Shown here in pieces: positions 1-6,080 of a stretch of DNA of 17,268 bases. The notes beneath the pieces were generated by a model. That model ran no database searches and was not told where the DNA came from. It saw nothing but the letters and a program-made list of their open reading frames with translations. The stretch is from CAYPHA01 sp964410215 (GTDB lineage: Bacteria; Calditrichota; Calditrichia; Calditrichales; CAYPHA01): the NCBI GenBank assembly GCA_964410215.1, contig CAYPHA010000090.1:1-17268 (forward strand). The letters run 5' to 3'. Made by a program: the position numbers and the translations under genes. Within the stretch, counting starts at the first letter, position 1; every line of letters starts with the position of its first letter.

Positions 1-1
1 T

Positions 2-781
2 TCGGATGAACAGGAACTGCTGAGCACATATCTTGAGGAGGGCGGTTCCCTCTTTGTCAGCGGTTCGGAAATAGGCTGGGATCTGGGCAGATCCACGCAG
101 CCCTTTCGTGACCGGCAATTTTATAAAAACTATCTGAAGGCAGAATATGCCGGCGATGATGCAGGGAATTATTCTATTAACGGTGTATCTGCGACACTGT
201 TCGAAGGCCTGGCATTTAGCTATGGTACCAGCAGCGCACTGTATATTGAAGATTATCCTGATTACCTCAGAACCGCTGGAAATTCCAGTGCCTGCCTTAA
301 ATATGGCAACGGGCGCAATGCCGCTGTCTGTTTCAGCGGTACCTTCGGCAGCAGCAACACGACCGGTAATCTGGTCTACCTGGGTTTTCCCTTTGAAACC
401 ATTGTCGGCAGTGAAAAGAGAACAGAAGTTCTGCATCGTGTAATCGATTATTTCCAGCAAAATCCTACAACAATACCTGAAAGGTCTGCACCCCATATAG
501 CTGAAACCATGATTCTATACCAGAACTATCCTAATCCGTTTAATCCGGTGACGACCATCCGTTATACTGTTGGGGCGTATGGCAATACGCCCCAACGTGT
601 GGATTTGACCATTCACAATATACTGGGGGAAAAAATCGCCACCCTCGTTTCCGGAAAACAACCGCCAGGTATCTATTCAGTACAATGGAATGCCGCAGGA
701 ATGGCCAGCGGTATTTATTTTTATACACTTACAACAGATCAGGTTTATTCGATAACAAAGAAACTGGTAGTCCTTCGCTAG
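2..781 (+). CDS. T9SS-exported surface protein, C-terminal part (5' end outside window)
   Basis: The frame is open from base 2 to the TAG at 779-781, so only the last 259 residues are visible. The first part reads like the glutamine-amidotransferase-like domain found in secreted amidase or xanthan-lyase-like proteins of the FCB group, with LEEGGSLFVSGSEIGWDLG, FYKNYLKAEYVGDD-like text (here YAGDD) and VYLGFPFETI. After a short linker comes a type IX secretion C-terminal domain: YQNYPNPFNP, TTIRY, LTIHNILGEKIATLVSG, GIYSVQWNA, ASGIYFYTL. Known role of that domain: it directs the protein across the outer membrane, is removed, and the protein is anchored or released at the surface. The catalytic part, if any, lies outside the window, so the substrate is unknown. 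The sorting domain is interrupted by a palindrome-coded insertion, listed separately. The secretion assignment is very sure; the upstream domain name is moderately sure. Confidence 0.9.
   Translation, partial: SDEQELLSTYLEEGGSLFVSGSEIGWDLGRSTQPFRDRQFYKNYLKAEYAGDDAGNYSINGVSATLFEGLAFSYGTSSALYIEDYPDYLRTAGNSSACLKYGNGRNAAVCFSGTFGSSNTTGNLVYLGFPFETIVGSEKRTEVLHRVIDYFQQNPTTIPERSAPHIAETMILYQNYPNPFNPVTTIRYTVGAYGNTPQRVDLTIHNILGEKIATLVSGKQPPGIYSVQWNAAGMASGIYFYTLTTDQVYSITKKLVVLR
569..596. repeat. 28-bp palindrome inside the T9SS sorting domain
   Basis: Two perfect 12-bp arms, GTTGGGGCGTAT at 569-580 and ATACGCCCCAAC at 585-596, flank the loop GGCA. The palindrome is read in frame and codes for about nine residues (VGAYGNTPQ) between the TTIRYT strand and the VDLTIHN strand, at a position where sorting domains normally have a short turn. 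GGGGCGTAT/ATACGCCCC hairpins resemble REP-like palindromes of environmental genomes; that resemblance is from memory and not checked. Confidence 0.8.
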
Positions 782-799
782 TAAACAAAGCATATTGTG

Positions 800-1119
800 G
801 TTTTTCACCGGATCCGTATGCACCGCAGAAATATATCCCGCTGCTGCGATACCGAGGTTGACAACATTCCACATGGCATTGAACTGGTGAAAATACTTCG
901 TCTCCCCCCCCCGGATTTGAAATTGCCATGTGCCCCAACCATAATATTTCCCGCCGCCCAGGAACCGAGTACCAGCATGGCGGTCCGGTTAATCTCCAGG
1001 CGCTCCTGCTGGAAGCTCTGCAGCTTGACACTGAAGTCCTCTCCTGCAGGAAGCAGCTGTATCAGCAGAAAGAACAAAAAGAAAAATACGCTATATGGTC
1101 TTATTTTTATATTATGCAT
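800..1119 (-). pseudogene. DUF6992-like exported protein, frameshifted and truncated
   Basis: Reading from ATG 1117-1119, a signal-peptide-like start (MHNIKIRPYSVFFFLFFLLI) is followed by FQQERLEINRTAMLVLGSWAAGNIMVGAHGNFKSGG, the typical beginning of the DUF6992 family. At a run of nine C on the plus strand (904-912) the frame is lost. The family sequence resumes in another frame as TKYFHQFNAMWNVVNLGIAAAGYI. One base is missing, or two are extra, relative to an intact frame. Homology then stops near 800, while family members continue for roughly 60 residues more, so the 3' end is lost as well. The remnant converges on the T9SS gene. A sequencing error or phase variation in the homopolymer could explain the frameshift but not the truncation. 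The family name is from recall of its conserved text and is moderately sure. Confidence 0.65.
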
Positions 1120-1370
1120 TATATTTTTACTGATTTCTTCTGATTTATATCTCGTAATATCTAATCTGTCGATATTTACGCCAAATCAAACTGAAAATAG
1201 ATGCTATTTATAATTAAAAATTATATCGAAATATTTCATTCAATTCAGCATTTTCCACAGTCGTTTTATTCCAATGCGCCTATTTTGTATTTTTTACTTT
1301 TTATTTTTTATTATTACTCCGCAGACTTATTTTAACACATACTTCTTGACCTATCTATAACATACATATA

Positions 1371-1376
1371 AGGAGG
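1371..1376 (+). promoter_or_regulatory. Shine-Dalgarno site of the aldo/keto reductase gene
   Basis: A perfect AGGAGG lies six bases before ATG 1383 and fixes the start. A TTGACC at 1346-1351 could be a -35 element, but no convincing -10 follows at the right distance. The stretch 1120-1370 upstream is AT-rich and shows no other gene. Confidence 0.8.
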
Positions 1377-1382
1377 CCGCCA

Positions 1383-2351
1383 ATGCACTATGCCAACCTC
1401 GGACGATCGGGACTGAAGGTCAGCCGGTTATGCCTCGGCACTATGAATTTCGGTCCGGAAACTACCGAACCGGACAGCCATAAAATAATGGACCGTGCCC
1501 TGGACCTGGGCATCAACTTTTTCGACACGGCCAATGTTTACGGCTGGAAGCTGGGCGAAGGCATTACGGAAAACATTATCGGGCGATGGCTGAAAAAATC
1601 CGGTAAACGGGATGAATTCGTTCTGGCGACCAAATGTTACGGTAAAATGGGAGAAGGGATCAATGACCAGGGCCTGTCCGCCTACCATATCCGCGAGGCC
1701 TGTGAAGACAGTCTGAAACGCCTGCAGACGGACCATATTGACCTGTACCAGATGCATCATGTCGACCGAAGCACCCCCTGGGAGGAAATCTGGCAGGCCA
1801 TGGAACACTTGGTCCGTGAAGGAAAGGTCTTGTATACCGGCAGCAGTAATTTTGCTGGCATTAACATCGTGCAGGCGCAATACGAGGCGAAACAGCGGCA
1901 TTTCATGGGACTGGTTTCGGAACAGAGCCTGTACAATCTGCGGGCACGGACGATTGAACTGGAAGTGATCCCCGCCTGCAGGGACTTTGGTCTGGCGCTG
2001 CTTCCCTGGGGCCCCCTCGGAAGCGGACTGCTTGGTGGAATTCTCGGCAATGAAGACAAAGCCAGAAGAAAGGCCGCGACCCTGGAGAAATCCATAAAAA
2101 AGCACCATGCTCAGATCGAGCAATACGAAGCGTTGTGTAAAAATATAGGCGAAAAACCGGCCGATGTCGCCCTGGCCTGGCTGCTCAGGAACCCCGTCGT
2201 CACCGCACCGATTATCGGTCCGCGCACCATGGAACAACTCGAAGGCAGCCAGCATGCCCTGGAAATCGAACTGGATGAAGACATCGTGCAGAAGCTGGAT
2301 GACATCTGGCCGGGACCCGGCGGGCAGGCACCGGAGGCCTATGCATGGTAA
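1383..2351 (+). CDS. Aldo/keto reductase
   Basis: This 322-aa protein is a complete NADP(H)-dependent aldo/keto reductase with a TIM-barrel fold, acting on aldehydes or ketones in the cytoplasm. The catalytic tetrad is visible: Asp48 and Tyr53 in FFDTANVYG, Lys84 in LATKCYG, and His125 in DLYQMHHVD. The N-terminal MHYANLGRSGLKVSRLCLGT and the C-terminal cofactor region with APIIGPRTMEQLEGS are typical. The ending PGPGGQAPEAYAW is shared by a subgroup of general-stress-type AKRs close to the YajO/IolS groups. The start is set by AGGAGG at 1371-1376. The gene stands alone on its strand and converges with the Ada-type gene, 32 bases apart. The physiological substrate cannot be read from the sequence. 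Family assignment is very sure. Confidence 0.95.
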   Translation: MHYANLGRSGLKVSRLCLGTMNFGPETTEPDSHKIMDRALDLGINFFDTANVYGWKLGEGITENIIGRWLKKSGKRDEFVLATKCYGKMGEGINDQGLSAYHIREACEDSLKRLQTDHIDLYQMHHVDRSTPWEEIWQAMEHLVREGKVLYTGSSNFAGINIVQAQYEAKQRHFMGLVSEQSLYNLRARTIELEVIPACRDFGLALLPWGPLGSGLLGGILGNEDKARRKAATLEKSIKKHHAQIEQYEALCKNIGEKPADVALAWLLRNPVVTAPIIGPRTMEQLEGSQHALEIELDEDIVQKLDDIWPGPGGQAPEAYAW

Positions 2352-2383
2352 GCGTTCTGCATTGCTGATAGACGGTATGGGAT

Positions 2384-3004
2384 TTAGAATCCGGCTGCGG
2401 CTTGTTTCTTTTCATGTTCAAGTAGCCAACGTTTGCGTTCCAGGCCGCCGCCGTAACCGGTCAGGGTGCCATCCTTGCCGATCACCCGGTGACAGGGTAT
2501 GATGATGGCAATCCGATTCGCCCCGTTCGCGGACGCCACCGCTCGTACGGCTTTGGGTTTGTTTATCTTTTCCGCCTGTTGCTGATAGGAAATGGTCTGA
2601 CCGTATGGAATGGTTTGTAAAGATTCCCAAACAGCCTTTTGAAATTCTGTACCGGGTGTTTCAAGCTTTACATCGAAGGTTTTGCGCTGTCCATTGAAGT
2701 ACGCGGCTATTTCCTTTTTCGCCTGTTTTATATGGTTATTTTCTCCGGCAATGATCCGGGACTTCAGACGTCGCTGCAGATCTTCAAATTCCGTTTCCAG
2801 CATCCGCCGGTCGACAAACTCGAGCAGGCAGACGCCCGCTTCCGTTGCGCCGACAAACATCGGGCCGAGCGGTGTCGTCAGCCGGCTGATCAGAATGACC
2901 GTTTTCGCGCTGCTGTCGCCGGGCGACCGGCCGATAAGCTTCTTGTAGGTATACCCAAAGCCGCTGAGCGATTCATATCCCGCGTCGAAGGTTGTCTCTG
3001 TCAC
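2384..3004 (-). CDS. Ada-type O6-alkylguanine-DNA methyltransferase, N-terminally truncated
   Basis: This enzyme removes O6-methyl or O6-alkyl groups from guanine by transfer to its own cysteine, as a suicide DNA repair protein. The active-site motif IIIPCHRVIGKDG and the wing TGYGGGLERKRWLLEHE are intact; the acceptor is Cys171 counted from the start chosen here. Before it lie EFQKAVWESLQTIPYGQTISY and the RNase H-like N-terminal subdomain. The extreme N-terminus (VTETTFDAGYESLSGFGYTYKKLIGRSP) is the second half of the AraC-type HTH of AdaA-like proteins. The zinc-binding methylphosphotriester domain and the first HTH helix are absent. The open frame extends to a TTG at 3061, preceded directly by an in-frame TAG, and includes an ATG at 3043. 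I chose GTG 3004 because AAGGAGGG lies eight bases before it. DNA repair activity is likely kept; the Ada sensor and activator function is lost. Confidence 0.85.
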   Translation of the reverse strand: MTETTFDAGYESLSGFGYTYKKLIGRSPGDSSAKTVILISRLTTPLGPMFVGATEAGVCLLEFVDRRMLETEFEDLQRRLKSRIIAGENNHIKQAKKEIAAYFNGQRKTFDVKLETPGTEFQKAVWESLQTIPYGQTISYQQQAEKINKPKAVRAVASANGANRIAIIIPCHRVIGKDGTLTGYGGGLERKRWLLEHEKKQAAAGF

Positions 3005-3166
3005 GCGTTTTCCCTCCTTCCTTTCCTTATACGCATTATTCATCCATGAGATAACATACAACTATTGCACTGTCAGCCACAACCGAAAAATGAACGGCTA
3101 ATTCTTTTTTCAGGATTTTGTCCGTACAACCATTTCTCGGGGACACGATGAAATACGTATGCCTGC

Positions 3167-4237
3167 TTATTTCTTTGGTCGCACAAGATTGTGATCGATC
3201 AGCATCCGGAAGGAGTCTTTCATCGTTTCTTCCAGCGGTCTGTATTGAACACCCAGTTTTTCCCTGCTCTTGCTGTTGTCCGCTTTCCAGGGCAGATTCA
3301 CATTGTTCCGGACATATTTCCTCGTAATCGCTTTATTAACCATCGGCCCGATGAACATGAGCAACCATTTCGGCAGGGCTTTTTGCGGAACGGGATAGGT
3401 GTCACCGTATGCTTTATGCAATATTTCCGCCACTTCCAGGAAAGAACTGTTATGGGCACAGTTGATATAACGGCCCTCCGCCTCCGGTGTAAATCCGCCC
3501 AGATAATGCGCCATGGCCACATCCCTGACATCGACAAAGCCCATGCCGATGTTGGGTACACCCATCTTCAGGGTGCCGTCGCCCAGTTGTTTCAGCAGGT
3601 TCATGCTTTCCGAAGTCGCCGCCTGCGGATTCAGCGCCGGTCCCATGACCATGCAGGGATTGATCACGACAAGATCCCAGCGCTCCTGTCCCTTGTTTAT
3701 TTTCCAGGCTTCCTGTTCGGCCAGTGTTTTCGAATAGGAATAGGGTTGATAATCCAGGGATGCCGTGGTATTCCAGATCTCTTCCGTGAACACACCATCC
3801 GGCGTATCATCCAGATCCTTACAATCCGTGTAGATAGCGGCACAACTGCTGGTCAGCACCACCCGTTTAACGGAGGCCGTTTTATCCGCCTGTTCCAGCA
3901 CATTTTTTGTTCCGGATACCGCCGGATCGATCAGTTCCTTCTGTGGATCTTTAACATCGAGTGTAAACGGTGAAGCCGTGTGAAAAACCAGTTCGCAGCC
4001 TTCCATCGCCTGCGCATACGAGCCCTGTTCAAGCAGGTCTGTTTTAAAATAGCGGATCTGCCCTTTAGCCTGATCCGCGATGGCATCCAGGTGCTTCAGC
4101 TTTTCTTTTGCATCCGGATTTCGCACGGCGGCGTGTACGGTCAGTCCTTCTTCCAGCAGTTTTTTCACCAGCCATCCGGCCACATATCCGGTCGCGCCGG
4201 TGACCAGGACGGGTTTTGATTTGTCAATGGTTGTCAT
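3167..4237 (-). CDS. Extended SDR, NAD(P)-dependent epimerase/dehydratase (dihydroflavonol-reductase-like aldehyde reductase)
   Basis: The 356-aa protein begins with a Rossmann fold whose glycine motif is VLVTGATGYVAGWLV (residues 10-24). It continues with LVFHTASPF, the Ser segment VVLTSSCAAIY (127-136) and the catalytic pair Tyr166/Lys170 in YSYSK, then VVINPCMVMGP and GFVDVRDVAMAHYL. This is the pattern of the dihydroflavonol-4-reductase/cinnamoyl-CoA-reductase branch. Bacterial members usually reduce aldehydes or ketones with NADPH, but the substrate cannot be told here. ATG 4237 is preceded by a GAGAAAG-like Shine-Dalgarno. The stop lies about 100 bases before the Ada-type gene on the same strand, so the two could be co-transcribed, though nothing shows it. 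Full length, no defects seen. Family assignment is very sure; specific function is unknown. Confidence 0.92.
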   Translation of the reverse strand: MTTIDKSKPVLVTGATGYVAGWLVKKLLEEGLTVHAAVRNPDAKEKLKHLDAIADQAKGQIRYFKTDLLEQGSYAQAMEGCELVFHTASPFTLDVKDPQKELIDPAVSGTKNVLEQADKTASVKRVVLTSSCAAIYTDCKDLDDTPDGVFTEEIWNTTASLDYQPYSYSKTLAEQEAWKINKGQERWDLVVINPCMVMGPALNPQAATSESMNLLKQLGDGTLKMGVPNIGMGFVDVRDVAMAHYLGGFTPEAEGRYINCAHNSSFLEVAEILHKAYGDTYPVPQKALPKWLLMFIGPMVNKAITRKYVRNNVNLPWKADNSKSREKLGVQYRPLEETMKDSFRMLIDHNLVRPKK

Positions 4238-4611
4238 CGTTCGCTTTCTCTTTTATTAATACACAGGTGCTCTTAACGATACAATCCTCCTTATCTATTC
4301 CTGTAATCGTGAAGGATCTGTCTTTTATGACACTTTATATCAGACAAGATTACATGATTTACAGGATTCATTTTTCTGCAATCAATTTGATATTTACAGG
4401 TAATAATGATTTATCCTAAAAATATGGTATTTAATTATAAAGAGCCATAAATGGAGCGTTTTCGTAAACACGATATACTATATTGTAAACTCTGTTTACA
4501 TAATATGGCCTATATGCGTCATGATTTTTGTCTTCCGGGCTGGTTTTACGGCATTGGCACGGGAATTGAACCATCCGGGGCAGGAGTCAGAGTATCAGGA
4601 AAGGAGACGTC
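4238..4611. other. Intergenic region between divergent SDR and DUF6515-like genes
   Basis: The 374 bases are AT-rich and should hold both divergent promoters. No coding sequence is convincing: the short open frames lack family-like text and ribosome sites. The one clear structure is the palindrome at 4484-4500. AAGGAG at 4601-4606, five bases before ATG 4612, is the ribosome site of the next gene. Confidence 0.6.
4484..4500. promoter_or_regulatory. Operator-like palindrome TGTAAAC-TCT-GTTTACA
   Basis: A perfect 7-bp inverted repeat with a 3-base centre lies 112 bases before the DUF6515-like start. The symmetry extends imperfectly outwards (ATAT before, AATAT after, with a one-base bulge). 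A further GTAAAC occurs at 4464-4469. The form is that of a binding site for a dimeric regulator; which regulator cannot be said. Confidence 0.45.
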
Positions 4612-5352
4612 ATGGATACGCATACGATCAGAAATACAGTGTTCGGCATGCTGATTTTCGCCCTGCTGGCGGGAACCGCACAGGATGCCACGGCCCAGCG
4701 TCCGGCCAAACGCGGTGAGCGTCATATTGATAAAAAACGCACGGAAGAGACCGCGGTAAGGAGAGATCGAATCAAAAAGCAAGCCGACCGGCAAACAGTC
4801 CGAAAAGACCGCGCGTCCAAACCCGCCCGGTCAAAGGCTAACTATACCAAACCGAAAAACCGGAAACAGGATTACCGAGAATACGACAGGAAGCGCAAAT
4901 CCTATACACCGGACAGAGGTCAGTCGTATAAAAACCGTTACTACAAACGTCATCATCCGTCCAGGAAGACATGGCACCGCAAAAGCTACCGCAGACCGGT
5001 ATGGTCGGATTATCGTCGACCGGGATATTACTATCCAAGGATTGGGATGCATGTTTCCCTGCTGCCGCGCGGTTATTTTTCCTTCCGGATCGGCAATCTC
5101 CGGTTTTACAGCTACCAGGGTGTGTACTACCGTTATAACCCGGCGCTGCGGGTGTATGTAGTGGTCAATAAGCCACCCATAAAAACAACCTATACCTCCG
5201 CAACCTGGGACCGGATAACGCTGATGGACGGTTCGACGATTGAAGGGGTTTATCTCTACACGGAAAACGACATCGTCATGTTTGAGGTGGGCGATGCGCT
5301 GCTGGAGATTCCTGTGAGCGAGATAAGGATTCTGGCCTTTTCCGATCGCTAA
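4612..5352 (+). CDS. Exported basic DUF6515-like protein
   Basis: The 246-aa product starts with a signal peptide (about residues 1-28: TIRNTVFGMLIFALLAGTAQ, then DATAQ). A highly basic, low-complexity stretch rich in Lys, Arg and Tyr follows (about 30-140). The domain at about 145-190 reads GYFSFRIGNLRFYSYQGVYYRYN and then YVVVNKPP, the text of the DUF6515 family of periplasmic or outer-surface proteins without known function. The last 50 residues (WDRITLMDGSTIEGVYLY, DIVMFEVGDALLEIP) form a separate small beta-rich unit. The start is fixed by AAGGAG at 4601-4606. The gene stands alone, with a terminator-like hairpin 48 bases after the stop. A role in the cell envelope, perhaps binding anionic polymers through its basic region, is inference only. 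Confidence 0.8.
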   Translation: MDTHTIRNTVFGMLIFALLAGTAQDATAQRPAKRGERHIDKKRTEETAVRRDRIKKQADRQTVRKDRASKPARSKANYTKPKNRKQDYREYDRKRKSYTPDRGQSYKNRYYKRHHPSRKTWHRKSYRRPVWSDYRRPGYYYPRIGMHVSLLPRGYFSFRIGNLRFYSYQGVYYRYNPALRVYVVVNKPPIKTTYTSATWDRITLMDGSTIEGVYLYTENDIVMFEVGDALLEIPVSEIRILAFSDR

Positions 5353-5399
5353 ATTAGACGAGACAGACACAGATCTTTCTCATCGCTTTCCTTTTGCTG

Positions 5400-5427
5400 C
5401 CGGGTGGATTCTAGGTTCACCCGGTTT
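5400..5427 (+). terminator. Terminator-like hairpin after the DUF6515-like gene
   Basis: CCGGGTG at 5400-5406 pairs with CACCCGG at 5418-5424, extendable by a G-T and an A-T pair, and is followed by TTT. The U-tract is short, so efficiency is doubtful, but the position 48 bases after the stop at 5352 fits. Confidence 0.45.
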
Positions 5428-5753
5428 ACATTTCAGGTATCAGTTTGACAGGATAACAAGATATACAGGATTTAATTTCAGATCATAACATCGATTAACG
5501 TTAACAATGATTGTGTCCGCTTTGTCATACAAAAATTACTTTGTGTCCGATATTTTGAACTTACCGGACACAAATGCATATACATATCAAATTAGTTGTG
5601 CGCTTTTAACAGCTGCACCGGTATGCTTAAAAACCTGTTTTCATCTGAGCTCCCCGGCCAATACCAGATCTTGTCTGCTTTCTAGCGGATACGCAGTAAT
5701 AAGTAACATATTTCTCATTTTCGAACTATGCATTTCATTTTTGGTTTGCCGTT
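5428..5753. other. Intergenic stretch without a recognised gene
   Basis: About 325 AT-rich bases. The open frame on the plus strand across 5507-5839 has no family-like text or ribosome site, and its 3' end lies opposite the conserved fragment at 5754-5930, so I do not regard it as a gene. The only structure is the set of TTGTGTCCG repeats at 5511-5574. Confidence 0.5.
5511..5574. promoter_or_regulatory. Three TTGTGTCCG boxes, operator-like
   Basis: TTGTGTCCG occurs at 5511-5519 and again, as TTTGTGTCCG, at 5540-5549. The exact reverse complement CGGACACAAA is at 5565-5574. The last two form a perfect 10-bp inverted repeat with a 15-base spacer. Such a cluster usually marks a regulator binding site or a transposon end. 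No intact gene starts close by, so it may be the orphaned control region of a lost gene. Confidence 0.4.
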
Positions 5754-5930
5754 TCATACGAAACCCAGATTTGAAAGTAAATAATTTACACGCTCATACG
5801 CATCACGCTGAATCCGGTCCCTTTCTTCCTCATCCGTAATCCCCTCGAAATTAACGATGTGTACGGGCCCGGTATGATCAGGCGAGGCAAATTTTACTGC
5901 AATTTTTCTTGAAAGTCTATTTAAAGGCAT
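5754..5930 (-). CDS. Small conserved coding fragment of unknown family (copy 1)
   Basis: The minus-strand frame codes for 58 residues from ATG 5930 to TGA 5754, with core text KFASPDHTGPVHIVNFE followed by the charged segment TDEEERDRIQRDAYERV. I do not recognise the family. The core recurs at 10743-10846. Between the copies ten codons differ: seven changes are silent and three alter the residue, which suggests the sequence was under protein-level selection. No Shine-Dalgarno is seen, and the frame stays open upstream towards the structured repeat, so this may be the tail of a longer lost gene or the payload of a small repeated element rather than a complete gene. Confidence 0.35.
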   Translation of the reverse strand: MPLNRLSRKIAVKFASPDHTGPVHIVNFEGITDEEERDRIQRDAYERVNYLLSNLGFV

Positions 5931-5952
5931 TGGAAATGAATATGCTTTAAAA

Positions 5953-6068
5953 GGCCGAAATTTATGTTTGAGGTCGCCGCAAGGCGAGCGAGTTCAAATT
6001 TCGGCAGGGCTTTTTGTTACTTCCCCGTTTATGCGGGGACAAGCTTTGGCCAGTCAAAAAGTAAAAAG
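5953..6068. repeat. Structured REP-like intergenic element with two nested hairpins (copy 1)
   Basis: Outer arms CCGAAATTT (5955-5963) and AAATTTCGG (5996-6004) enclose the hairpin TCGCC-GCAA-GGCGA (5974-5987). Then TTTTTGTTACTT is followed by a second hairpin, TCCCCG/CGGGGA (6022-6039), and AAAAAGTAAAAAG. The piece at 6016-6057 recurs at 10847-10888 with three differences. The type of element (gag-hairpin-cgag, then a TTACTT hairpin) is one I associate with Bacteroidota intergenic repeats. It lies just after the end of the AbiEi-like gene and may also terminate its transcription. Confidence 0.6.
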
Positions 6069-6080
6069 ACGATTTGGCTT

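Noticed and set aside
797..1213. Plus-strand open frame of 138 codons across the DUF6992-like relic
   Set aside because: The conserved protein text lies on the minus strand; the plus frame has no family features.
1428..2255. Long minus-strand open frame of 275 codons opposite the aldo/keto reductase
   Set aside because: The plus strand codes for a complete enzyme with its catalytic tetrad; the opposite frame has no family-like text and no ribosome site, so it is a mirror effect of codon bias.
3191..3973. Plus-strand open frame of 260 codons opposite the SDR gene
   Set aside because: It overlaps the conserved SDR coding sequence entirely and has no recognisable motifs.
4484..4500. Match to the TnrA/GlnR consensus TGTNA-N7-TNACA
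   Set aside because: Any palindrome with TGT and ACA ends and an inner A/T fits this loose pattern, and that regulator belongs to Bacillota.
4451..4654. Short plus-strand frames before the DUF6515-like gene
   Set aside because: They overlap the palindrome and the well-supported start at 4612 and lack ribosome sites.
5511..5574. An intrinsic terminator formed by the TTTGTGTCCG inverted repeat
   Set aside because: The loop is 15 bases, no T-run follows, and a third copy in direct orientation fits a protein binding site better.
5507..5839. Plus-strand open frame of 110 codons in an intergenic region
   Set aside because: No ribosome site, no conserved text, and it runs across operator-like repeats and opposite the duplicated fragment on the minus strand.
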